NCBI GenBank assembly: GCA_002360555.1
Contig: DEQS01000022.1
Location: 1-29,814 of the forward strand
Reading direction: 5' to 3'
Length of the DNA stretch: 29,814 nt
Origin: Chloracidobacterium sp. UBA3360
Lineage (GTDB): Bacteria > Acidobacteriota > Blastocatellia > Pyrinomonadales > Pyrinomonadaceae
Position 1 is the first letter of the stretch; each line of letters opens with the position of its first letter. The notes beneath the pieces are model-generated. The model was given only the letters and a program-made list of their open reading frames with translations. It had not been told where the DNA came from and made no database searches. Positions 7,462-16,300 of this stretch are shown in pieces. The position numbers and the translations under genes were made by a program.

Positions 7462-8628
7462 TTAAGCCCATTTAAGAAGAAGTTTTTTGAGAACCGACTT
7501 GATGGTAGAAAGCGGGATATCTGTCTGTGTGCGTATCACCGGTTTGCCTATGCCCTTTAACAGCACCATTTGCAGCGAACCTGACAGATGTTTTTTGTCA
7601 AACCTAAACGCCTCAAAAACTTCTTGGCTATCAATATTGGCAAGCGGCGGCAGGGCGCCGACGCGATGCACAACATCGTAAAACAATTTTATATCTTTTT
7701 CGTCAATTAGCGCAAGAGATTTCGACAGCTCGGCGGCAAACAAAATACCGTATCCGACGGCCTCGCCGTGTCTCAGATATTTGTAATCCGTGACCTTTTC
7801 GAGAGCGTGGGCAAGGGTGTGTCCAAAATTAAGGATCTTTCGCGACTTTGCATCGAGGCGGTTAGAAGATTCACGTTCATCACCGGCAACTATTGAGGCC
7901 TTGAATGCAACGTTCGCGGATATCAAATTGGAAATTTCAGATCTGAAATTTTTGTTGTTCTGATGATCCGCAAAATTTTCAACGGGAAAATCAGCGAGAA
8001 AATCGTTGGTTTGTTTAAACAAGGCTTTTCCGCTAATCGCTCCGTGTTTTATTGCTTCGCAAAACCCGGCGGTGAGTTCACGAGTGGGCAGAGTCTGTAA
8101 AGTTGCCGTGTCGATCAAAACGCCCTGGGGCTGGTGAAACGCCCCTATCAGATTCTTACCTGCGGTTGAGTTGACCCCGGTCTTGCCGCCTACCGACGAA
8201 TCGATCATCGCAAGCAGCGTTGTCGGTATCTGCAAAAACGGTATGCCCCGTAAACAGATCGCAGATGCGAACCCCGCGAGATCACCAACCACTCCGCCGC
8301 CGAGAGCTACGACGGCATCCGTGCGTGAAAGCCCGGCCTCCGAAAATGACCTTAGTGCGGCTTCGGTCGAGCGCATATCTTTATAACGCTCGCCGTCTTT
8401 CATCAGAAAATGCGTGACCGTAAAATCTGCGGATGCGAGGCTTTCAACTACTTGCCGCCCATACAATTTGAATATGGTGGGGTTTGATACAACGACGATA
8501 TTTACGGCATCTTTCCCAAGACATTTTCGTGCCCAGTTACCACAACCAGCGAGCAGGTCGTGGCCGATCTTGACCGTGTATGCGGCGGACGGAGCGGAAA
8601 AATTTATCTTTACTTCGTTTGATGCCAT
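7462..8628 (-). CDS. aroB: 3-dehydroquinate synthase
   Basis: The 388-residue enzyme converts DAHP (3-deoxy-D-arabino-heptulosonate 7-phosphate) to 3-dehydroquinate, the second step of the shikimate pathway, in the cytosol using NAD and a divalent metal. The NAD-binding GGGVVGDLAGF is at 110-120, and SSVGGKTGVN and GKNLIGAFHQP follow. The metal ligands are Glu191 (CEAIKHG), His270 (NFGHT) and His287 (RHGEAV), at the positions usual for the family. Compared with E. coli AroB the segment between IKHG and DERE is about ten residues longer; the extra part includes FRSEISN and coincides with a 20-bp palindrome in the DNA. The gene begins 9 bases after glmM ends, so the two are cotranscribed. The ribosome binding site is weak, consistent with translational coupling. 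Confidence 0.97.
   Translation of the reverse strand: MASNEVKINFSAPSAAYTVKIGHDLLAGCGNWARKCLGKDAVNIVVVSNPTIFKLYGRQVVESLASADFTVTHFLMKDGERYKDMRSTEAALRSFSEAGLSRTDAVVALGGGVVGDLAGFASAICLRGIPFLQIPTTLLAMIDSSVGGKTGVNSTAGKNLIGAFHQPQGVLIDTATLQTLPTRELTAGFCEAIKHGAISGKALFKQTNDFLADFPVENFADHQNNKNFRSEISNLISANVAFKASIVAGDERESSNRLDAKSRKILNFGHTLAHALEKVTDYKYLRHGEAVGYGILFAAELSKSLALIDEKDIKLFYDVVHRVGALPPLANIDSQEVFEAFRFDKKHLSGSLQMVLLKGIGKPVIRTQTDIPLSTIKSVLKKLLLKWA
7932..7951. repeat. 20-bp perfect palindrome inside aroB
   Basis: AAATTTCAGATCTGAAATTT is its own reverse complement. It falls in the part of aroB that is longer than in E. coli and encodes part of FRSEISN. It resembles the short AAATTTCAAATCTC-type segments that occur as in-frame inserts in other genomes. 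A related low-complexity stretch encodes ISNLKSQISN in moeA at about 23387-23416. Confidence 0.7.
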
Positions 8629-8637
8629 GCGGGTTTT

Positions 8638-9978
8638 CTAACCAAGCACTTTGCCGATCGTATCCGCCAGACGTCCAGCGAGTGCCTCGATAACAGCTTG
8701 GTCCTTACCCTCGATCATCACGCGGGCAAGGTTTTCGGTGCCGGAATATCTCAACAGCAGACGTCCGGTTCCATCAAGTTCGTATTCGACCTGTTTGGCG
8801 GCGGTTGCGATCTCGGGCACCTCAGCAAAAGGCCGCTTTTCCGCAACTTTCACGTTTTTAAGTATCTGCGGATATTGGACAAATCCATCCGCCGCTTGCG
8901 ACAGCGACACACCTTTTTCAGTCATCGCCCGCAACAATAAAAGGGCCGTCATAATGCCGTCACCGACGAGACCGATCTCAGGAAAAATGACGTGACCGGA
9001 CTGTTCGCCGCCGATCTCCGAGCCCGTTTTGAGCAATGCGTCGAGAACATATTTATCGCCAACATCGGCCCGCATCAACTCGACACCGCGCGATTTGAGA
9101 GCGAGTTCGAGACCGAGATTGCTCATCACCGTCGCAACAACGGTCGAATTCGCGAGTTTGCCGTGACTCTTCAAATACTCTGCGAGTATCCAAAGCGTAG
9201 CATCGCCGTCAATGACCATGCCCGTCTCATCGACAAATAGCGAACGATCAGCGTCGCCGTCAAATGCCACACCGATATCGGCTTTATGTTCGACGACCTT
9301 TGCTTGTAGATGTTCGAGATGGAGTGACCCGCAATCTTCGTTAATGTTGCGTCCGTCCGGTTGATCGTGTATCGCGATAACCTCTGCACCGAGTTCGGCA
9401 AACAGTTTAGGGGCAAAGGCGGATGCTGCACCGTTGGCGCAGTCAACTATTATTTTGAGCCCGCGCGTAGAAAGCCCCGGAACATTGATTTTCAGGTGGT
9501 CAATGTAACTCGCGTAAAACTCGTCTATCCGGCTTGAGTCAATATCTAAGGAGATGACCTTAGTGTGGGTTGCCGCGAGTATATCTTCTTCGATACGGCT
9601 CTCGATATCGCGGCCAATCTTTCGTCCGTCGGGCAAGAATATCTTTATACCATTATCATAATAGGGGTTGTGCGACGCACTAATAACGACACCGGCGTCA
9701 AAGCCAAACGAACTCGTCAAATATGCAACTCCCGGCGTGGTGATCACCTCGGCCGATTCGCATGACGCATCTTCTGATACAGCACCCGCATGAAACGCCT
9801 GCTCGATCCCGCCGCCCGATTCGCGAGTGTCGCGGCCGGTAATGAACCTTGGCGAGCGGCCAAGCGACTCCGTGAACTGCCGAGCGAGCGAAGCTCCGAT
9901 CGCCCTCACTGTTGCCTCATCGAGTGGAAATTCTCCGGCGAGTGCGCGGATACCGTCTGTCCCAAAAAGCTTTCCCAT
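8638..9978 (-). CDS. glmM: Phosphoglucosamine mutase
   Basis: The 446-residue product interconverts glucosamine-6-phosphate and glucosamine-1-phosphate on the way to UDP-N-acetylglucosamine, the precursor of peptidoglycan and lipopolysaccharide. The family start MGKLFGTDGIRA is intact, the phosphorylated Ser102 sits in SASHNP, the magnesium loop is DGDADR, and the C-terminal phosphate-binding site is RYSGTENLARVMIEG. I chose the ATG at 9978 because it gives the conserved N-terminus and normal family length; a longer TTG start at 10044 would add 22 residues without family similarity. Glucosamine-1-phosphate synthesis and aroB are often unlinked, so the glmM-aroB pairing here is a local arrangement. 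A lytic transglycosylase gene starts divergently 211 bases away. Confidence 0.97.
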   Translation of the reverse strand: MGKLFGTDGIRALAGEFPLDEATVRAIGASLARQFTESLGRSPRFITGRDTRESGGGIEQAFHAGAVSEDASCESAEVITTPGVAYLTSSFGFDAGVVISASHNPYYDNGIKIFLPDGRKIGRDIESRIEEDILAATHTKVISLDIDSSRIDEFYASYIDHLKINVPGLSTRGLKIIVDCANGAASAFAPKLFAELGAEVIAIHDQPDGRNINEDCGSLHLEHLQAKVVEHKADIGVAFDGDADRSLFVDETGMVIDGDATLWILAEYLKSHGKLANSTVVATVMSNLGLELALKSRGVELMRADVGDKYVLDALLKTGSEIGGEQSGHVIFPEIGLVGDGIMTALLLLRAMTEKGVSLSQAADGFVQYPQILKNVKVAEKRPFAEVPEIATAAKQVEYELDGTGRLLLRYSGTENLARVMIEGKDQAVIEALAGRLADTIGKVLG

Positions 9979-10090
9979 AAAACGCCAACAACTGCCTAAA
10001 GGTGTAATTTTTACATTAATGCCGACATCTTCACAATCCGGCAATATCCATCACAATTACTTATAGGTACAATAAATATTTCAAAAATGG

Positions 10091-10118
10091 TTGACAACTG
10101 CCTGTGGTTTAATAGAAT
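10091..10118 (+). promoter_or_regulatory. Near-consensus sigma70 promoter for the lytic transglycosylase gene
   Basis: A perfect TTGACA at 10091-10096, a 16-base spacer and TAGAAT at 10113-10118. Transcription would start near 10125, about 65 bases before the chosen ATG at 10189. Confidence 0.65.
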
Positions 10119-10188
10119 CTAATACCAGTCGGCCATGAGTTCACGTAATAACTGCTCACCGAACTGTCTCTCCGCAGCATCCATCAAT

Positions 10189-11463
10189 ATGAAAAAATAC
10201 GCCCTTTTGAGTTTTACCGTCCTTGTTTTTTCGGCTATCAGCGGTTTTGCACAGTCCACCTTGATGCAGCCAATTCCAACGCCATCTAGAGTTGTTGTCA
10301 CAAACACTATTCCGCAGACTCAGCCGGTGCGAACGCCGACGCCTTTTCCGCGTCCAGCGGCAACGCCGATCATAGTCGGCGGCTCGATGGGCGGATCGAA
10401 TACTGCGGCACAATCGAGCAACCTTAACTACAAAGGCCTCAGTTTCGCTCAGATCAAATCAAAGCTCGCCGAGGCACGCCGTTATCTGACGGCTCGTCCG
10501 CTGACCATTGCTTCGAGCGAACCGACGGGTATGCCCATCGCCCAGACCAGTATTATTCGCGTCGCATTTTACGACAAAAAGACGCGGCAGATCGACTCTT
10601 ACGTGCTGACCAAGGATCAGTTTCTTGAACACGGACTGGCGACCGTCGTGACGACGGCCAACGGTAAGCAGTACGTTTCGCGGACGATCCGCGGCAACGG
10701 CGTAAATACGCCGCTTGTCATCACTGATCAGAGCGGCCAAGAGCATTTGCCGCTAATGGTGCAGTACCCGCGGGAAACTCGCGGCGTTATGACAGAGATG
10801 GCATATTACGTTTCGAGCCACCCGGAATTGACCACGCCGGAGGTTGTGAACGCCGGCCGTTTTTACGTTCGCAACACGATCGACGTCGCCCGCGAACAGC
10901 TCAAGTCAAAAGGCTATCTCATCCAGCCAAAGATCGCCGACATCGCCGAACGTCTCGCGACGGTCGAGCATGTCGATCAGCTGAGGTTTCGCACTGAGTT
11001 TCATCCAAATATCTACAACGACATCTTTACGCTCTACGCCCTGAACGAAGGCCAGACCTATCGCTACTCGGTCAGCTCGGCCGGTGCCGGCGGCATGATA
11101 CAAATGATAGCTCCGACCTATCACATGGTTCGCTCACGTTATCCAAACGCCGCTTTGATGCCTGATTTTGTCGAAGGGATGCGCAACCACGTCAACGCCT
11201 CACAGGCGATGTTGCTCTATATTCAGATGACGTGGAACGACCTTGCCGCAAGCCCGACGATCAATAGCGCAATGCAATCAGGCATCGCTACACAGGAACA
11301 GCTATTGGCCGCAGGCTATAATTCGAACCCCTCAAAGCTCGCGAAATATATTAACCGCGGAGGCGCCAGTTGGACCGCCCTCATACCCCGCGAGACACAG
11401 ATATACCTGCAGGTCTGGTCATCACTCGAACGTGCCGTGCCGCAGACCCCGCGAAAACAGTAA
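10189..11463 (+). CDS. Secreted lytic transglycosylase-like protein
   Basis: A 424-residue protein with a classic signal peptide from the ATG at 10189 (MKKYALLSF...SGFAQ). A longer start at 10135 would add 18 polar residues in front and was rejected. After a Pro/Thr-rich linker and a middle domain of unknown fold, the C-terminal part (about 275-415) follows the SLT lysozyme-like layout: NEGQTYRYSVSSAGAGGMIQM, with Glu287 at the catalytic position, then MRNHVNASQAMLLYIQ, AAGYNSNPSKLAKY and LIPRETQIYLQ, which match the usual NxxAGxxYL, AYNAGP and ETxxYV blocks. It would cut peptidoglycan glycan strands in the periplasm with formation of 1,6-anhydro ends. Motif spellings are divergent, so activity is probable rather than certain. 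A good promoter precedes it and a hairpin terminator follows. Confidence 0.82.
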   Translation: MKKYALLSFTVLVFSAISGFAQSTLMQPIPTPSRVVVTNTIPQTQPVRTPTPFPRPAATPIIVGGSMGGSNTAAQSSNLNYKGLSFAQIKSKLAEARRYLTARPLTIASSEPTGMPIAQTSIIRVAFYDKKTRQIDSYVLTKDQFLEHGLATVVTTANGKQYVSRTIRGNGVNTPLVITDQSGQEHLPLMVQYPRETRGVMTEMAYYVSSHPELTTPEVVNAGRFYVRNTIDVAREQLKSKGYLIQPKIADIAERLATVEHVDQLRFRTEFHPNIYNDIFTLYALNEGQTYRYSVSSAGAGGMIQMIAPTYHMVRSRYPNAALMPDFVEGMRNHVNASQAMLLYIQMTWNDLAASPTINSAMQSGIATQEQLLAAGYNSNPSKLAKYINRGGASWTALIPRETQIYLQVWSSLERAVPQTPRKQ

Positions 11464-11487
11464 TCCAACTAAACCACGATAATAACT

Positions 11488-11513
11488 AAAGAGGCTCGAA
11501 AGAGCCTCTTTTT
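11488..11513 (+). terminator. Rho-independent terminator
   Basis: A perfect 10-bp stem (AAAGAGGCTC at 11488-11497 with GAGCCTCTTT at 11502-11511), a GAAA tetraloop and T residues. It ends the transglycosylase transcript. Confidence 0.92.
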
Positions 11514-11580
11514 AGTTTGGTCCGGTCCGGACCAGGTGGCCCAGACTGGATCAATTGGTGGCAATTTCGCACCGTTTAAA

Positions 11581-11694
11581 TTAAATCAAACTCCCGATGA
11601 TCGTGTTCTGATATCCAAAAGTGAGGTAATAGCGAGCAATCACATTCATCTCCGCCACCGATCCAATTTCCCATCCGTCAAGTCGGTATTTCAT
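11581..11694 (-). CDS. Possible 37-residue ORF
   Basis: A short open frame from the ATG at 11694 to TAA at 11581 encodes 37 residues beginning MKYRLDGWEIGSVAEM and ending NTIIGSLI. Its mixed composition looks more protein-like than the neighbouring repeat DNA, but there is no ribosome binding site, and a frame of this length can occur by chance. It may be a remnant of a larger gene. Bases 11514-11580 hold a GGTCCGGACC palindrome and nothing else I can name. Confidence 0.2.
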   Translation of the reverse strand: MKYRLDGWEIGSVAEMNVIARYYLTFGYQNTIIGSLI

Positions 11695-11709
11695 AGGTGA
11701 ATGTCAAAA

Positions 11710-11940
11710 ACGCGATTGTTTTGCGAAAATATTGCGCAATTTTTCGGCACAATTGCGCAATTTTTCGTAAAAATGATACAAAATACTCGCTTTTTTGCGC
11801 AATTTTCCGGCAAAACGATCGCATTTCGCCAAAAAACGCGCGCATTTTGCGGCAAAACGTACGCGTTTTTTCATTTTTTTGCGCAATTTCGCCCCAAATT
11901 GCGCAGTTTTTTAAGAAAACTGCGCAATTATTTGATTATT
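11710..11940. repeat. Degenerate 21-bp array with TTGCGCAA core
   Basis: TGCGC cores begin at 11733, 11754, 11796, 11880, 11900 and 11921. The spacings are 21, 42, 84, 20 and 21 bases, so all but one step are multiples of 21. Degenerate cores occur near 11817, 11838 and 11859. The best copies read ATTGCGCAATTTTTCG, an 8-bp palindrome followed by a T-run and CGGCAAAA-like bases. As in the array at 1.46-1.72 kb, the period keeps ORFs open in several frames. The flanking 11941-12257 contains only a candidate promoter and a ribosome binding site. Confidence 0.75.
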
Positions 11941-12043
11941 TTTTGTCTGTACTTTTCGTTAAATGTTGCTGTTTGCTTAGTTATTCTCAGTGGTTTACGT
12001 ATATAGGTAGTGTGGAAGTATACTCCGCACCGGAAAAAAATGC

Positions 12044-12072
12044 TTGCATTTTATTTGAAATGGGAGTTTAAT
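12044..12072 (+). promoter_or_regulatory. Candidate promoter of the FG-GAP/RHS cassette
   Basis: TTGCAT at 12044-12049, a 17-base spacer and TTTAAT at 12067-12072. It lies about 185 bases before the FG-GAP gene and just after the 21-bp array. The match is moderate and the surrounding DNA is AT-rich, so chance is possible. Confidence 0.35.
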
Positions 12073-12257
12073 GTTCGAAATCAATATTACAAGCCGCTCC
12101 ACCGGCACTGCTTTAAGGATCGGCATACGATTAATATCTAGCTATTTGTAATTGACGGCGATGAACTCCTGAATCGTGATTCTCCCAAGAGATTCCGCTT
12201 CTCCTGTTTCCCAGCCGAAAAAGACAATTTAATCCAAAAAGAAAGAGGAGTACCCCC

Positions 12258-13388
12258 ATGTCTCTTATCTCGCCAATAGAACCCGCAAAGCGGAGAACGC
12301 TTTTGACGGGCATTTGTGTGTTTGCCGTGATCGCCCTGATCGGGCTCGGCGTAATGGCCGCGAACGGCTGGCTGCCTCGGACCGATGCGGTGTCAGGTGA
12401 AAAGACCGGATGGTTTGGCAAAAAGCTGCCGAAAAATGCGGGTAGCACCTGGAACCCCTTTGCCGCACCATCGCCGACACCCACACCGCAACTTAGTAAA
12501 GAGTATATCTATGCCGGTTCACGATTGCTTGCGGTCGAGGATAAGAACGCCTCGGCTGTTCCGCCGGCTGACATTGCGGTCTGGCGTCCATCAAGCGGTT
12601 ATTGGTATATAAAGGGAGGTCCCGGATCAACCCAAACTACTGTGGGCTGGGGGTCTGCGGGAAACATACCGGTGCCGGGAGATTACGACGGCGACGGCAA
12701 GACGGATTTTGCTATTTTTGATCCGTCAACAAGCCAATGGTGGGTATTTAATTCATCCGACAGCAGCTACGGTTCGATAACGCTCGGAACAACGGGCGAT
12801 GTGACCGCGAAGGCTGATTATGATGGTGACGGCAAGACCGATCGCGCCGTATTCCGAGCGTCGAACGGCAACTGGTATATTTATCAATCCTCGACATCGA
12901 CAACCGTGACAAAAACGCTTGGCACAAGCGGCGACAAAGTTGCTCCAGCCGATTACGACGGCGACGGCAAAGCCGACCCTGCCGTTTGGCGATACGGCGG
13001 AACGAGCCAGTTTCATGTTCTGCAAAGCTCCAACGGCTCGACCGTGACCACCAATCTCGGCTCGGCCAGTACCGACATGCCCGTCAGTGCCGATTACGAC
13101 GGCGACGGCAAAGTCGACCACGCTTTGCTAGGCGGCAACGTCTGGACCGTCAAAGCTAGCTCGACCGGATCGACAAGCACCACGACTTGGCAGACCTCCG
13201 GCGATGTTCCCGTCCAAAACGACTACGACGGTGACGGTAAAGTTGATATTGCGTGCTGGCACCCCGATTCAACGGGCAAAACGCCGCATGGCTACTGGTA
13301 TATCAAACAAAGCACTAACGGATCAACTCGAACCGAAGATTGGGGCATCCCGGGCGACATCCCCGTCCCGGCGTACTACAAAAGGTGA
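12258..13388 (+). CDS. Exported FG-GAP/VCBS repeat protein
   Basis: The 376-residue protein has a membrane or signal segment at about 14-36 (TLLTGICVFAVIALIGLGVMAANG), a Pro/Thr-rich linker (about 66-80), then blades of a beta-propeller. Five copies of DYDGDGK begin at residues 142, 187, 232, 279 and 322, spaced 43-47 residues, each followed by a DxAxW or AVF strand; the Asp residues are calcium ligands typical of FG-GAP/VCBS blades. A degenerate blade precedes them (ADIAVWRPSSGYWYI). The segment KEYIYAGSRLLAVED (81-95) resembles a strand found in RHS proteins. GAGGAG sits about 9 bases before the ATG. The RHS gene starts 7 bases after this stop, and its ribosome binding site AAGGTGA overlaps the stop codon, so the two are translationally linked. 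Function: probably surface or extracellular binding, possibly as partner of the RHS protein. Confidence 0.88.
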   Translation: MSLISPIEPAKRRTLLTGICVFAVIALIGLGVMAANGWLPRTDAVSGEKTGWFGKKLPKNAGSTWNPFAAPSPTPTPQLSKEYIYAGSRLLAVEDKNASAVPPADIAVWRPSSGYWYIKGGPGSTQTTVGWGSAGNIPVPGDYDGDGKTDFAIFDPSTSQWWVFNSSDSSYGSITLGTTGDVTAKADYDGDGKTDRAVFRASNGNWYIYQSSTSTTVTKTLGTSGDKVAPADYDGDGKADPAVWRYGGTSQFHVLQSSNGSTVTTNLGSASTDMPVSADYDGDGKVDHALLGGNVWTVKASSTGSTSTTTWQTSGDVPVQNDYDGDGKVDIACWHPDSTGKTPHGYWYIKQSTNGSTRTEDWGIPGDIPVPAYYKR

Positions 13389-13395
13389 CCAAACA

Positions 13396-16300
13396 ATGAA
13401 TACTCTGGAAGTAAAGAAAAACTTGCTGCCTCTAATACTTTTTTGTTTTGCGGTAATGCTATTTTGTGCACAAACGGCGTTATCGGATACGACGTCGGCG
13501 CCGGACAGGGGGTTTACGCCGGGCGGATCTTACGCCCTTTCTGACATTGAGACCATTGCTTTACAGAGCGGCAATTTGATGCTCAATATCCCGCTGGCGT
13601 CGCTTCCACCCGGACGTGGAGGCCTAAGTGCGGGACTTTCCCTGCGATATAACAGCAAGCTTTGGGATGTATCTACGGGTGAGCAAGACTATCCCGCGAC
13701 TGGAACACTTGCGGGTCTCATTCCAGGCGAGGACGGCGGATGGAATTATGGCTACAGATATTCGATCAAGTTACAGGAATCAGGTACGGGGTTCACGCCC
13801 TTTATTGTCATGCCTGACGGAAGTCAGCACAAGTTGTGTGTGCTAGACGGCAGCGGCAACCCCGATTGCGCATTCACCACATATACCAACAGCACGTTCG
13901 TCGATTACTTTACGATGGACGGAACATACCTAAAGATCCGTGTGACAGCCACCGGAGGTTACGATGTGATGGGCATGACTTGGACAATGTCGATGCCGGA
14001 TGGAACGCAAGTTATCAATAAACCCGCCGGAACCAGCGTAGCCCAACGGACTATCGACCGTAACGGGAACAAGGTCGATATTACGGAGAACGCAACAGAT
14101 TCAAATTACAGCAATCTCAGGACTACATATATCGAAGATGATATGGGGCGAAAGATCGTCATCTTGTATGAGTACGACCACACGTCTCATCCCAATGAAG
14201 ACAAGGTGTATTTCGATGGTTTTGGGGGCGAGGATATGTTCACGCTCGTCAAATGGCGAACCGTCAATGTCAAAAAGGTTCTAAAGACCTGCCAGGGCAG
14301 CTGCACACCACTTGGTTCATACCTGCAAAACATTGACCATGACTTTAAGATGGTCGAACGGATCTATCTGCCGGCACCAGTCAGTGCTCCAACCCAGTTT
14401 GGCAGCCTTTTTTATGAGTTTGATTACAATGACGATATAGTTTCGGGTTCGAGTCCGCAGGCGACCGTCGGTTGGGGCGAGGTGAGCAAGGTCACTTTGC
14501 CATCAGACGCCTATACCGAGTATGAGTACACGACGGACAACCAGACGGGAGCAAGCGTTAAAGCCCATTGGCTGACAAACAACCGCCCGACGCAAAAGGA
14601 GTCGCATTACGACGAAACTTACGATGGCTCGACTGCATCGAGGACCGACACTTGGACATACAGCGGCGGTACTACACCCACCATTACCGGGCCCGACGGC
14701 GGTGTAACGACGCAGTACTTTGGAACCGTACAGGGATTCAATCCGGGAACCGGCGATGTGCTGCTCAAAACTGTGCGGCCTGACGGATCGATCACCGACA
14801 GCTACTACGTAGCCAACAATCCCATTGCAGCGGGAACCTATGACGGTGTTGCAAACAACTTCGTTAAGTATGAATACAACACCATTGCCGATTCGTCGGG
14901 CAGTCCGTCGAAAACCGCGATCAAGGAATATTCGCGCGATAAGAACGGCAATGTGACCGAGGTCAAGGAATATGATTTTGTTGCATATTCGTCGGTGCCG
15001 AGAGATGGAAATGGTTTTGTCACAGGCCTGCCCTCAGGTATCTCAAGCTCTCTTAAACGCATTACTCAAACCGAGTATTACAATCCGGTTCCAGATTCGG
15101 CGAGTACGACCTATAACGACGCGGACAGCTATCATCTCAATTCAAGCTCCCGACTCCGCTCTTTACCAAAGGCATCGGAGGTATTGAACAGCTCCTCGAC
15201 ACCGCAATCGCGCTCCGAGATAACCTACGACTACACCGATTACAGCGGCAGCAATACAAAGGGCGGCAACCCAACGGCGACAAAGGTCTGGGATTCGACC
15301 AAGGGCAGTTACAGCAACCCTTTGACATCTGGCAACTGGATCACTACCTCGGCAACATACGACAGCTACGGCAATCCGACATTGACCACAGACGCAAGAG
15401 GCGTTGATACCACTATCACTTACGGCTGTATCGACGGGAATGTTAGCTGCTCAGGTACCTTAAAGGATCTTTATCCAACTAAGGTTGAGAAGGCTTCGAA
15501 TTATTCCGGCGTAAAACTCACTTCAACCTCGACGTATGATTTTTCAAGCGGTCTTCAACTAACATCGACCGACGAAGACAACAACGACCTGACGAACAAA
15601 ACCGAATACGACAAACTTGGCCGTCCCGTGAAGGCCATTTCTGCCTACGGAGATGCGACTTGGGAATCGTGGACAGAGACGACATATCACGACGCTGACA
15701 GATATGTAGTTGTTGAGTCCGATGTAGCAGCGAAGGGTGATGGTAAAAAGGTAGCGATACAGCATTACGATCAATTGGGCAGGGTGCGCCTGTCCAGAAC
15801 TCTCGAAGATGCAACGTCCGAAGACCCGACCGACGAACAGGATGGCATCAAGGTTCAAACCCGATACAAAACGGTTTCCGGCTACACCTATCAGATCAAA
15901 TCTAATCCGTACCGGGCGACAACATCGTCGGGAGCATCGGGTGAGGACACAATGGGCTGGACACGTTCGAAAGCCCACCATCTCGGCAAACATTCCGAAG
16001 TGGAAACATTCTCCGGCTCCGCACTCCCCGCTCCGTGGGGCAGCAACAGCTCTTCGACGGGTATGGTGCAAACAGACATCGACGCAAATGCAACCACCGT
16101 CACCGATCAGGCCGGAAAACTCCGCCGCTCGATAACAAATGCACTCGGCCAACTCACCCGCGTTGACGAGCCGAATAGCAGCAACGCACTGGGAAGCATC
16201 TCAAGTCCAAATCAGGCCACGTATTACAACTACAATACACTTGGGGCGATGATCCGTGTGCAGCAGGGGTCGCAGGACAGGTATTTTATGTATGACTCGC

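Noticed and set aside
9979..10044. Longer glmM start (TTG at 10044)
   Set aside because: Adds 22 residues outside family similarity; the ATG at 9978 gives MGKLFGTDGIRA and the expected length.
11697..12071. ORFs of 60-124 codons over the second 21-bp array
   Set aside because: Same reason: overlapping open frames on both strands over repetitive AT-rich DNA, with Phe/Lys/Asn-rich products and no ribosome binding sites.
13204..13395. Longer start for the RHS gene
   Set aside because: It lies inside the FG-GAP gene in another frame, with Arg/Thr-rich non-signal sequence. The ATG at 13396 has a ribosome binding site and a signal peptide.
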